From an uncultured Porphyromonadaceae bacterium (GTDB lineage Bacteria > Bacteroidota > Bacteroidia > Bacteroidales > Muribaculaceae), in contig CAMWRO010000015.1 in NCBI GenBank assembly GCA_947176615.1, positions 1 to 23,224 of the forward strand: a stretch of 23,224 bases of DNA, read 5' to 3'. Made by a program: the position numbers and the translations under genes. Shown piece after piece: positions 14,202 through 22,000 of the stretch. The notes under the pieces are model-generated. The model worked only from the letters and a program-made list of their open reading frames with translations. It did no database searches and was not told the origin of the DNA. Numbering within the stretch: the stretch's first letter is position 1; each line of letters starts with the position of its first letter.

Positions 14202-15128
14202 ATGAAAATCATTAATAAGGAAGACAAGACGCGGCGGCGCATTGCGGCTGTCGGGATGTGGGACGGCGTTCATGCCGGCCACCGCTTTCTTATTGACTAT
14301 GTAAAGCTCGAAGGTCGGGCGCGTGGACTGACGCCGTCGGTTGTGACATTCAGCCGCCACCCGCTGGTGACGGTGCGTCCCCTCGACGCCCCCCGGTTGC
14401 TGACAAGCCTTGAAGACCGCATGGCATTGCTCGGCGAGGCCGGGGCTGAAGACTGCATCATCCTGTCGTTCAACGACAAGATGCGGCGCATGAGCGCGCG
14501 TGAGTTTCTGTCGATGCTCAACCGCAAGTTTGGCGTCGAGACCCTTGTGGTCGGGTTCAACAACCGTTTCGGGCGCGACCGCGCCGAGGGAATCGAGCAG
14601 TACCGCGCGATAGGCAACGACCTCAAAATGACCGTCATCGAGGCTCCCGAATACCGGGGTGCCGGCGCTCCGGTAAGCTCGTCGATTATACGCGAGCATC
14701 TGCGCCAAGGAGATGTCGACAAAGCCACCGAGGCGTTAGGCCGCCCCTACCGCCTGCGCGGAATCGTCGTCACCGGCAACCGCATAGGCCGCACAATCGG
14801 TTTCCCGACGGCAAATATCCGCATCCCGGAACCCGACACGCTCATTCCCGCCGCCGGAGTATATGCGGCCAAAGCCGTCACCCCCGACGGCGAGACTCGC
14901 CCGGCTATGGTAAACATAGGCTACCGCCCCACCGTCAACGACACCGAGGCTCAGCGTGAAATCTCCATCGAGGCCCACATTCTCGACTTCAAGGGATACC
15001 TCTATGACGAGGAAATCTCCATCGACTTCATCGCCCGGGTGCGGGACGAAAAGAAATTCACATCACTTGAAAAACTGCGCTCGCGCCTGACTGCGGATGC
15101 CCGCGAGATACGCAAAATCCTTGGATAA
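14202..15128 (+). CDS. ribF: Bifunctional riboflavin kinase / FMN adenylyltransferase
   Basis: RibF makes FMN from riboflavin and then FAD from FMN. The 308 residues match the usual length. The N-terminal adenylyltransferase domain has GMWDGVHAGHR (HAGH 24-27), FSRHP (50-54), VGFNNRFGRDRAEG (117-130) and SSSIIREHLRQGDV (159-172). The C-terminal kinase domain has GFPTANI (200-206), VNIGYRPTV (237-245) and the catalytic-region Glu in SIEAHILDF (E257). It lies in an operon between a HAD phosphatase and an FKBP isomerase. Confidence 0.97.
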   Translation: MKIINKEDKTRRRIAAVGMWDGVHAGHRFLIDYVKLEGRARGLTPSVVTFSRHPLVTVRPLDAPRLLTSLEDRMALLGEAGAEDCIILSFNDKMRRMSAREFLSMLNRKFGVETLVVGFNNRFGRDRAEGIEQYRAIGNDLKMTVIEAPEYRGAGAPVSSSIIREHLRQGDVDKATEALGRPYRLRGIVVTGNRIGRTIGFPTANIRIPEPDTLIPAAGVYAAKAVTPDGETRPAMVNIGYRPTVNDTEAQREISIEAHILDFKGYLYDEEISIDFIARVRDEKKFTSLEKLRSRLTADAREIRKILG

Positions 15129-15141
15129 TACTGACCTCCCT

Positions 15142-15540
15142 ATGGCCAAAGAAGACTATATCATGCGCAACCGGCAGTGGCTCGTCGATAAAGCCGCCGA
15201 GCCGGGTGTCACCCCCCTTGACAAAGGAATCTTTTACAAAGTGCTGAAACGCGGCAACCCCGACGGCCCGCGCCCCAACCGCTCAAGCGTGGTCGTGGTG
15301 AACTATACCGGCAAACTCATCAACGGGAAGACATTTGACAGCAGCCGTGGCGGCACGGCACCCGCGTTCAGGCTGCGCGACCTCATCCCCGGGTGGATTA
15401 TCGCCCTGCAGCAGATGCATCCCGGCGACCGGTGGGAAATCTATATCCCGGCCGAGCAAGGCTATGGCCGCCGCTCGATTCCCGGCATCCCGGGAGGCTC
15501 CACGCTGATTTTCGACATCCAGTTAGTCGGAATCGGGTGA
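15142..15540 (+). CDS. FKBP-type peptidyl-prolyl cis-trans isomerase
   Basis: 132 residues, one FKBP domain that catalyses prolyl isomerisation in folding proteins. Binding-site marks are NYTGKLINGKTFDSS (Y55, F65, D66), LIPGWIIALQQMHPGDRWEIYIP (82-103), QGYGRRSIPGIPGGSTLIFDIQLV (106-129). The start at 15142 (MAKEDYIMRNRQ) is preferred to an upstream ATG at 15097, which overlaps ribF by more than 30 bases. There is no signal peptide or lipobox, so it is probably cytoplasmic, unlike many Bacteroidetes FKBPs. The gap to ribF is 13 bases. Confidence 0.93.
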   Translation: MAKEDYIMRNRQWLVDKAAEPGVTPLDKGIFYKVLKRGNPDGPRPNRSSVVVVNYTGKLINGKTFDSSRGGTAPAFRLRDLIPGWIIALQQMHPGDRWEIYIPAEQGYGRRSIPGIPGGSTLIFDIQLVGIG

Positions 15541-15547
15541 GGGTTTT

Positions 15548-15583
15548 ATTGGTCTAATTAGACAAATTGGTCTAATTGGTCTA
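15548..15583. repeat. 9-base tandem repeat ATTGGTCTA across the WYL stop codon
   Basis: Units ATTGGTCTA stand at 15548-15556, 15566-15574 and 15575-15583, with a degenerate unit between. The last unit includes the stop codon of the minus-strand WYL gene. On the minus strand each good unit begins with TAG in the same frame, so the gene has tandem in-frame stops. The palindrome GTCTAATTAGAC (15552-15563) lies inside. Confidence 0.7.
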
Positions 15584-16498
15584 GTCAGAATTTTCATAGC
15601 GGTTTCCCATTTTTGTGATTAAATCATAAAGCTCTTTGCGCAAGGATTCCGGAGCAATCACTTCTATCTGCTCCCGATGTGAGAGAATCTCCTGTATGAA
15701 ATCAAATGTAGGAGCAACTTTTACAGTAACATCCATGTGATTGTCCAATTCTTCTACAACTGTCTGAGAATGATGGAGGGGTAGAGATTTGAGATATCCT
15801 CTCAACTCATCATAAATCCGCAATCTTATTGTTTCAGACACATCACCTGTCAACGCTACAATACCGAAATAAGGAGCAAACAACTCCGCCGGTGAAAAAT
15901 CGGATGGATACATATATTTGCATCCGGTTTTTCCCAAGGAAGTAATGCGATCAAGTGCAAATATCCTTAATTTGCCGTTTCCGGTCAGTCGGGTGAGTAC
16001 ATACCACCGTCGTTTGAAAAGCTTTACGCACAACGGCTCCACATCTAAATCATCATATCCGCGCCCCGAAAAATTGCGGTAGGAAAGTCTTACAACGGCT
16101 CCCTCTCTCATTGCCGCAAGTAACTCATCCAGATACATTCGTCCTGAAGGTATATCCTCAAGCAATATCTTATCTGCCATATCTTTGTTCTCCAACAGCA
16201 ACGTTGAAACCGAGAAATTCTCGATCAGCCAATTGTTCATGCTGTTATCTCTCAAAACCTCGGGATTGGAGATATAATAGTAGTTAAGATTACGCCCCCG
16301 TCGGCATGTTATCTCAATCCCGAAATGACGGCCCACTGCCTGACAATGATTATACAGTGTTCGCTTTGACAAAGTTGATACATTGTCATTGAGCGCAGAA
16401 CGTTCCCACGCCGATGAAATCTCCTCGTAGGTCATTTCACCTCTGTTACGCAGGGTGTCAATCAGCCATAAATAGCGTTTTAAAAGTATATCAACCAT
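15581..16498 (-). CDS. WYL-domain transcriptional regulator
   Basis: 305 residues. The N-terminal part (1-75) looks like a winged-helix DNA-binding domain (EMTYEEISSAWERS, SKRTLYNHCQAVGRHFGIEI). The WYL domain follows (about 125-200) with VVRLSYRNF, VEPLCVKLFKRRWYVLTR (W165-Y166-V167) and RIFALDRI (178-185), ending in a WCX-type C-terminal region (about 220-300). WYL proteins bind a ligand, often a nucleotide or nucleic acid, and regulate stress or defence genes. The start at 16498 is fixed by the promoter: an in-frame ATG at 16522 lies inside the -7 box. No defence gene adjoins it. Its targets might include the unit just upstream (16639-17251), but each has its own promoter. Confidence 0.88.
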   Translation of the reverse strand: MVDILLKRYLWLIDTLRNRGEMTYEEISSAWERSALNDNVSTLSKRTLYNHCQAVGRHFGIEITCRRGRNLNYYYISNPEVLRDNSMNNWLIENFSVSTLLLENKDMADKILLEDIPSGRMYLDELLAAMREGAVVRLSYRNFSGRGYDDLDVEPLCVKLFKRRWYVLTRLTGNGKLRIFALDRITSLGKTGCKYMYPSDFSPAELFAPYFGIVALTGDVSETIRLRIYDELRGYLKSLPLHHSQTVVEELDNHMDVTVKVAPTFDFIQEILSHREQIEVIAPESLRKELYDLITKMGNRYENSD

Positions 16499-16519
16499 GA
16501 TAGCTTTCCTATTATACTG

Positions 16520-16527
16520 CAAAGATA
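16520..16527 (-). promoter_or_regulatory. -7 promoter box of the WYL regulator
   Basis: On the minus strand TATCTTTG followed by GCAG is a strong -7 box. The expected start near 16513 gives a leader of about 15 nt. No TTG is at the usual -33 spacing. The box is flanked by AGCTAT repeats (AGCTAT before it, AGCTATC before the ATG), which could be an autoregulatory site. Confidence 0.55.
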
Positions 16528-16571
16528 GCTATTCATTCGGCAATATGTTTTCCGATTAAAACAAATCGAAT

Positions 16572-16606
16572 AAAAATCGGCGCATAAACAGCATTATGCG
16601 CCGATT
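16572..16606 (-). terminator. Terminator of the WD40-like repeat gene
   Basis: A perfect 13-bp stem (16575-16587 with 16594-16606) with a 6-base loop is followed on the minus strand by a T-rich tail (16572-16576). It lies 32 bases after the stop of the repeat gene and before the WYL promoter. Confidence 0.85.
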
Positions 16607-16638
16607 CAATTCATCAGGATTTGGACCGGACAAGAGGT

Positions 16639-16941
16639 CTACAAGGTACGGATAAGGCTACCGCTCTCTTTACGCAATTCGCTTCTCCCATTACTTTTGG
16701 TAATAAGGATATCCTTGCCGGAAAATACAGCATTCACCGCGCCACTGGAGACGATGGTTCGGATAAGACTTCCGGAATCTTTACGGAGTTCAACCTTTCC
16801 CTTGTCAGTTGTTACGACTATCAAAGACTGGTCTGCGCTAATAGCTGCATTTATAGCGCCGCTGCTTACGATGGTGCGAATAAGACTCCCGGAATCCTTA
16901 CGGAGCTCAACCTTTCCGTTTTTGACTTGTACAATATTCAT
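16639..16941 (-). CDS. 100-residue protein of about 2.5 WD40-like blades
   Basis: The protein is almost wholly made of a 37-39-residue repeat. GKVELRKDSGSLIRTI occurs at 9-24 and again at 48-63, and GRSELRKESGSLIRTL at 85-100. Between them are SSGAINAAISADQSLIVVTTD and SSGAVNAVFSGKDILITKSN. This has the WD40-type blade pattern: a v-xx-v-x-f-s strand, DG-like turn, l-v-x-t strand, then GxVxLxxxxGxxxRTI. A propeller needs at least four to five blades, so a closed ring would need several chains. There is no signal peptide. The repeats are also similar at DNA level (about 16750-16800 and 16870-16920). No -7 box lies directly upstream, so it probably depends on read-through from the RNA unit at 17221-17251. 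The precise family is not recognised. Confidence 0.72.
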   Translation of the reverse strand: MNIVQVKNGKVELRKDSGSLIRTIVSSGAINAAISADQSLIVVTTDKGKVELRKDSGSLIRTIVSSGAVNAVFSGKDILITKSNGRSELRKESGSLIRTL

Positions 16942-16994
16942 ACTGAATTAGTTTTGCTTGCCTTCGTTGACGCATTTCGGCACTGCGGTCGCAT
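16938..16994 (-). CDS. Possible 18-residue leader peptide coupled to the repeat gene
   Basis: An ORF of 18 codons, MRPQCRNASTKASKTNSV, starts at 16994, right after the T-tract of the terminator hairpin. Its TGA overlaps the ATG of the repeat gene in an ATGA junction (16938-16941). This layout is typical of translational coupling. The peptide is basic and Ser/Thr/Asn-rich, with no obvious regulatory codon run. It may be chance; only the junction supports it. Confidence 0.3.
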   Translation of the reverse strand: MRPQCRNASTKASKTNSV

Positions 16995-16995
16995 G

Positions 16996-17018
16996 AAAAA
17001 AGGCGCGACACCCTTTTC
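16996..17018 (-). terminator. Intrinsic terminator of the rod RNA / attenuator before the repeat gene
   Basis: On the minus strand AAAAGGGTG and CGCCTTTT form a stem with a 3-base loop and one bulge, followed by a T6 run (16996-17001). It ends the RNA started at about 17214, with the repeat gene beyond it. Confidence 0.65.
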
Positions 17019-17214
17019 GCTTATCTGCTTTAGTCGGCTCTGGTAAACCGTGAGTTCAAATAAGTGGAAAGCGGTCGGCGCCCTGAACGGGTGCAACCTA
17101 CCTTTCGACTTATTACGCGGAACTCGAAAGTAGAATTTACCAGATTTTACTAAAGCCGTGTAATTAGTCTGAGCTAATTGCTATGTCATAAATTCACTGA
17201 ACATTCACTGAATT
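16996..17214 (-). ncRNA. Structured rod-like RNA of about 218 nt, 6S-RNA-like in shape
   Basis: A transcript from a good promoter (17221-17251) to a terminator (16996-17018) contains a long, fully nested, unbranched hairpin. The pairs are 17027-17034 with 17149-17156 (8 bp), 17039-17047 with 17136-17144 (9 bp) and 17052-17057 with 17120-17125 (6 bp). Further in are 17059-17065 with 17108-17114 (7 bp), 17067-17071 with 17102-17106 (5 bp) and 17078-17083 with 17089-17094, closing a 5-base loop at 17084-17088. The last stem has one A-C mismatch on this strand, a G-U pair on the other. Internal loops separate the stems. A small hairpin (17162-17179) sits in the 5' flank. Length, rod shape and own promoter/terminator resemble 6S RNA, which binds RNA polymerase; this identity is inferred. 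A regulatory leader for the repeat gene is the alternative. Confidence 0.6.
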
Positions 17215-17220
17215 ATGTTG

Positions 17221-17251
17221 CAAATATAACGTTTTAATTCGGAATTCACAA
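17221..17251 (-). promoter_or_regulatory. Promoter of the rod RNA
   Basis: On the minus strand TTG (17249-17251), 20 bases and TATATTTG (17221-17228) form one of the best -33/-7 matches in the window. The expected start is near 17214. Confidence 0.75.
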
Positions 17252-17414
17252 CAAACGCCTTTGCTTTCCAAGCGCAAAACTAACAGTCAAATCGGAAATA
17301 CCGTTTCTGTATAGAATTTTTAAATCATTTTATGCCGGAAAGTACGCATGAATAACTATTCAGCGATTCAAAATGGCTCTGATTACAAGCCAACTATGGG
17401 GAAACGAACAAATA
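17252..17414. other. AT-rich spacer, nothing recognised
   Basis: The 163 bases between the rod RNA promoter and the 3' end of queG show no ORF, hairpin with T-tract or repeat that I can support. There is no clear terminator directly after queG. Confidence 0.5.
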
Positions 17415-18320
17415 CTATGTGAGGACAAGATACCGCAGGTTGCGCAGGAGGCCGGAGAGTTTTGTGCGCTTGACGGCACTGTGGCGGAAGATGCGCGAGA
17501 ACTCTTGCTGCGTCATCCCGGCTATATCGTCGCGGGTGAGGGTGAGGACAGCCTCGGAGGGTTGAAATTCAGGAATTTCAGTAACAGGAGGAGCCGCATT
17601 GTGGGGGCAGGCAAGCTGACATGCGTCACAGCCATACAGAACAGAGAGTGAATCGACAGGCATGGTCTCGCCACGATATTCGATTGTCAGATAAGAGAGG
17701 CAGCGGCGGGCGTCCATGCCGCCGCGACCGTCGAGCGCGCGCCCGGGACATCTCTCCACACAGCGGCCGCAGTCGCCGCATGACATCGTGCAAGGCTGCG
17801 AGGGAGGCAATTCCAAGTCGGTAACAATCTCTCCCAAGAAGAAATAAGACCCGGCACCGGGGATTATGAGCAGATTGTTGAGACCGACAAAACCGAGTCC
17901 GGCTTTCACTGCCATATACCGCTCGCGCAGAGGGGCAGTGTCGACCGTAACGCGGCAGGAGGCCCCGGTTTCGGCCGTTATGGCCTCGGCAACCGCGCGC
18001 AGGCGGTCTCGCACCACCTCGTGGTAGTCGAGGGCGCGGGCATAGCGCGCAATGGGCAACCGTGACGTCGCGGGATGATAATAGTTGAACGCGGCAACGA
18101 TGACCGAGCGGGCAACCGCTCCGTCGAGCAGCAGCCGGGGGTCGCGGCGCACGTCGTGATAACGGTCGAGATAACCCATCTCACCATGTTTTCCGGCAGC
18201 AATCCAGTCGAGATAGAGCGCGGCGGCGGCCTCGTCGACAGGCTCGGCGGCGGCAATGCCCCACCGGTAGGCCCCGGCGGCGGTCAGAAGCGCGTCAAGA
18301 CGGGCGGAATCCATCATCAC
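17415..18320 (-). CDS. queG: Epoxyqueuosine reductase QueG
   Basis: QueG is a cobalamin-dependent iron-sulfur enzyme that reduces epoxyqueuosine to queuosine in tRNA wobble position 34, the last step of the pathway. The 301 residues show VDTAPLRERYMAVKAGLGFVG (126-146, with the proposed general acid D127) and NLLIIPGAGSYFFLGEI (149-165). Two 4Fe-4S cluster motifs follow: CGDCGRCVERCP (C181, C184, C187, C191) and CLSYLTIEYRG...YGCDACQLACPHN (C207, C231, C234, C238). E. coli QueG has a longer C-terminal HEAT region, largely absent here as in other shorter homologues. The start at 18320 gives an ATGA overlap with the stop of the upstream deacetylase gene; two further Met codons follow. Confidence 0.95.
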   Translation of the reverse strand: MMMDSARLDALLTAAGAYRWGIAAAEPVDEAAAALYLDWIAAGKHGEMGYLDRYHDVRRDPRLLLDGAVARSVIVAAFNYYHPATSRLPIARYARALDYHEVVRDRLRAVAEAITAETGASCRVTVDTAPLRERYMAVKAGLGFVGLNNLLIIPGAGSYFFLGEIVTDLELPPSQPCTMSCGDCGRCVERCPGRALDGRGGMDARRCLSYLTIEYRGETMPVDSLSVLYGCDACQLACPHNAAPPVTEIPEFQPSEAVLTLTRDDIAGMTQQEFSRIFRHSAVKRTKLSGLLRNLRYLVLT

Positions 18321-18934
18321 ATGGGTATCTTTTCAAATTCATATCCCTGCTCGCGCAGCCACTCGATGGCGCGCGGGAGGGCATAACGCATGTTGCGCGA
18401 TGCCTTTAGCGAGTCATGGAACACGATTATAGAGCCATTGCGGGCATAGCGTTTCACATTGTCAAGAACACGCTCGGGGGTCATCTTGCGCGAATAGTCG
18501 CGTGTCACGAGGTCATACATCACCACGTTGTAATGCCGTTTTATCACTCGCGCCTGACTCCACCACATGATGCCGTGGGGCGGACGGAACAGAGGACTCT
18601 CGATAAGCTCGTCGGCCTCGGTGATGTCGCGCAGGAAGGTCGTGGGAGACTCTTTGAGGCCCTGAAGATGATGCATGGTGTGGTTTCCCCACGAGTGGCC
18701 GCGCCGCTTTATCTCCTCAAGCAATTCGGGGTGACGGCGCACGTTGTCGCCCACAAGGAAAAAGGTCGCCTTGACCCCGTAGCGGTCGAGCGTGTCGAGC
18801 ACCCACGGGGTTTCCTCGGGGATGGGACCGTCGTCAAATGTCAGATACACCACCTTGCGGCCTCGGTGCTTGATGCGCCAGATGGCCTCGGTAAACAACA
18901 GTCGGTAAAGATAGGGGGGCTGTTCAATCAGCAT
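18317..18934 (-). CDS. Polysaccharide deacetylase family protein (NodB/CE4 type)
   Basis: 205 residues, a metal-dependent carbohydrate de-N-acetylase fold. Motif 1 is YLTFDDGP (D34, D35), motif 2 is GHSWGNHTMHH (H85, H89 as metal ligands), motif 3 is FRPPHG (116-121), and HDSL near the C-terminus supplies the late His of motif 5. The N-terminus (MLIEQPPYLYRLLFTEAIWRI) is weakly hydrophobic but does not look like a cleaved signal peptide, so its location is uncertain. Substrates in this family are peptidoglycan, chitin-like or other N-acetylated glycans. It overlaps queG by 4 bases and lies 109 bases after the DUF2723 gene, with a hairpin between. Confidence 0.92.
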   Translation of the reverse strand: MLIEQPPYLYRLLFTEAIWRIKHRGRKVVYLTFDDGPIPEETPWVLDTLDRYGVKATFFLVGDNVRRHPELLEEIKRRGHSWGNHTMHHLQGLKESPTTFLRDITEADELIESPLFRPPHGIMWWSQARVIKRHYNVVMYDLVTRDYSRKMTPERVLDNVKRYARNGSIIVFHDSLKASRNMRYALPRAIEWLREQGYEFEKIPM

Positions 18935-18976
18935 AATTCAGTCAAAAAGGGGTTGCACTCTGCCGCAAGGTTTCTA

Positions 18977-19016
18977 AACATGAAAAGTTTGCACGGCGAT
19001 GCAAACTTTTCATGTT
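18977..19016. repeat. Perfect 17-bp hairpin between DUF2723 and deacetylase genes
   Basis: Arms 18977-18993 and 19000-19016 are perfectly complementary around a 6-base loop. It starts 27 bases after the DUF2723 stop. There is no T-tract on the minus strand, so it may be a weak terminator, an RNA-processing site or a 3'-end stabiliser inside an operon. No -7 box is visible between it and the deacetylase gene. Confidence 0.75.
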
Positions 19017-19043
19017 ATATGGAGTCATTCAGACGCCGAAGGA

Positions 19044-22000
19044 TTATTTTTCCATTCCGGCGGCGAGGGAATTGAGGTCGACACCGAGGGAGTCGAGCGT
19101 GGTTACCATCTTTTCGATGTCGCCACCCGCGTCGGCATAATCCTGAAGCAGGTAAAGCATGTAGTAGCTCTCGATAAAGCGGTCGGTGCGCGGGAGTGTC
19201 GCGCGCTGCCACGGATTCAGAGAGGCGTAATAGCGGAGGTTCTGCGAGTAGCGGAGCATCTCCTTGGCGAGGATGTCAAGAGCCTTCTGGGACGCCTCCT
19301 TGTTGCCGGTGGCGGCACCGATGCGGGCATAGATTCCGGCTATCTTCTGAGGAATCTGAATGGCGTAGGGCGACGCGGCCTCGGGTAGTTTCTCAATCAT
19401 CAGGTCGACGATTTCGAGGGCCTTGCCGTAGCGGTCGGCCTTGAACGCCTTGACAGTCTCGACCTGCTCGGGGGAGAGGGCCACGGAGTCCATGCGCTCG
19501 GCCACGACAGCCTCGTTGACAAGGGCGGTGGCGGCATCGAGCATGTAGGAGCGCGTGGTTGTCACCATGCGGCGCACAGTCTCGTCGAGATAGATGTCGC
19601 CGGGGTCCTTGACCTTGTCGAGACCGCCCCAGCGGAAACGCTCGGTGATGTTGCGGTAGGCTTTGTCGGTATCGACAGCCAAGACATCCTCGGGGGTGTT
19701 CTCGGCATTGCGGACGGGAGTAATCTCATAGGCCATGCCGGTGGAGCGCATATAGGGCTGGAGGCCCAGATAGTAGCTTGAGGGGACGGTCGAGGCGAAG
19801 TAGACGGGACGGTTCCAGCCGTTCTTGATGCTCGTGGCGAGCATGTCGAGCGACAGGACCTGACTGAGGGTCATGCCGCCGGTGCGTACAACCTCGGGGT
19901 CGGCAAGCATGTCGGCAACAATCACCGAGTCGGCTCGGTCGACCTCCTCGGGACTGATGCGTCCGGCCTTGACGGCGGCGTCGAGGTCGACGGGGATGCG
20001 CATGTTGGGATATTTTATCATCGGCGCGTTCCAGCGGTTGTTGCTCGACGCGGGGTCATAAATCTGCCGCAGCGACGAGAAGACGTTCACAGCCGCCGTG
20101 TCGGCATCCTGATCGACATAGGAGAACTGCATGCGGTCATAGGCATAGTCGACGGGGCGCGCGAGCATGTCAATGGCCGGAGCGTCGTAGGAGGGGTGCT
20201 GAATCTGGTTGGCATACCAGTCGGTGGTCAGGTAGGACAGGTTGACAACCTTGACATCGGTGCGGTGTCCCTCGACCTCCTGAGCATACCACAGGGGGAA
20301 TGTGTCGTTGTCACCATTGGTGAAAATGATGGCGTTTTCATCGAGCGAGTCGAGATAGTTCATGCCGAAGTCGCGGGTCGTGTAGCGTCCCGAGCGGTCG
20401 TGGTCGTCCCACGTCTGCGAGACCATCTGCAACGGCACGACAAGGCCGATAACGCATCCGGCGAGGGCGCCGATGAGCGAATGACGGGCGGCGGGACCCT
20501 CAGGCTCGTCGGTGGCTTCGGGTTCAGGCTCGTCCTTGACTTTCTTGGTCAGCGCCATCTTGACAAGCGCCCACACGCCGGCGACTCCCATGCCTATCCA
20601 TATCGCAAAGGCATAGAACGATCCGGCAAACGCATAGTCGCGCTCGCGAGGCTGGGTGGGGGTCTGATTGAGGTAAAGCACGATGGCGATACCGGTCATG
20701 AAGAACAGGAAGAAGATGACCCAGAACTGCTCGATGCCGCGCTTGGAGGTAAATGCCTGCCAGCCGAGGCCGATGATACCGAGAATGAGCGGGAGCATGT
20801 AGAACACGTTGTGTCCCTTGTTGCCCGCGCCCTCGCTGTCGGGGAGCAGAGACTGGTCGCCCAATCGGGGATTGTCAATGAACGGTATTCCCGAAATCCA
20901 GTTGCCGTGGTTGACCTCGCCGTTGCCCTGAATGTCGTTCTGACGGCCGGCAAAGTTCCACATGAAGTAACGCCAGTACATGTGGTTCAACTGGTAGACG
21001 AGGAAGAACTGGAGATTCTCGCCGAAGGTGGGTTTCATCTTCGTGGTGGTCTGGAGCGTGTTGCCGTCGGCATCGACATAGACGGTCGACTCGACGGGTA
21101 CGCCCTTCATGTTGATCCAGTCGGTATAGGCACCCGTGTGGAGGCCGCTGTAAATGCGGGGGAAGAGCATGTTCAGCTCGGGCGACATGACATAGTTCTT
21201 CTTGTAGCCTGTAATCTCGTAGCGGTCAGGCTGGTCGGGAGAAGTTTTGGCCACCTTGGAATAGAGGGCGGGGCCTTTGTCATATTTGGGCGACACGGCA
21301 CCGTAGGCATCCACCTCGTAGACGACGCTTGAATTGTTGGTCTGCCCATAGAACAGCGGACGCTCGCCATACTGCTCGCGGTTGAGGTAGGAGGCGAGGG
21401 AGAACACGTTGTCGGGCGCGTTCTGATTCATGGGCGGGTTGGCCGTGGAGCGGATGAGCAGCAGGGCGTAGGAGGAATAGCCGATGAAGATGACGAAGAT
21501 GCTGGTGACAACGAGGTTGAGGATGCGCACCGGCAGCTTGCGGGCAAAGAACAGATACCCGGCAACGGCAATCATGATGATTACGGGAATCCACAGGCTG
21601 TCGCCGATGAAGGGGATGCCCGAGAGCAGGATGCTCAGCAGCACCGACCAGCGGATGCGCGCGATGCTGCGCTGGGTGTAAAGCTCATAGACGGCCCACA
21701 CAAAGCAGGCGACAGCGAGGATGGCATAGACGAGAACGCCCATGTTGTAGGAGGTGTGGAGCGTGTTGACAAAGAACAGCTCGAAATATTGCGACACCTC
21801 GATGAATCCGGGGACGAGGCCGTAGAGAATCAGACCGACGACGGCGGCCGAGACGGCAAGAGCGATGAGCGAGCCGGTGGCATTGGTGTTCTTCCACAGG
21901 CGGTAGTAGATTACCAAGCCGATGGCGGGGATGCAGAGGAGGTTGAGCAGGTGGACGGCGATTGAGATGCCGATAACGTAGGCGATGAGAATCAGATATT

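Noticed and set aside
17027..17156. Integron attC site or retron RNA
   Set aside because: The fold is long and imperfect as in attC, but the flanking AAC/GTT core boxes are absent. No integrase or reverse transcriptase gene is in the window.
17027..17156. tRNA, tmRNA or RNase P RNA
   Set aside because: No CCA-type 3' end, no T-arm in place and no RNase P core motif; the fold is a single rod.
20196..21332. Plus-strand ORF of 378 codons inside the DUF2723 gene
   Set aside because: Antisense shadow of a well-supported coding region; no start context, domain or promoter.
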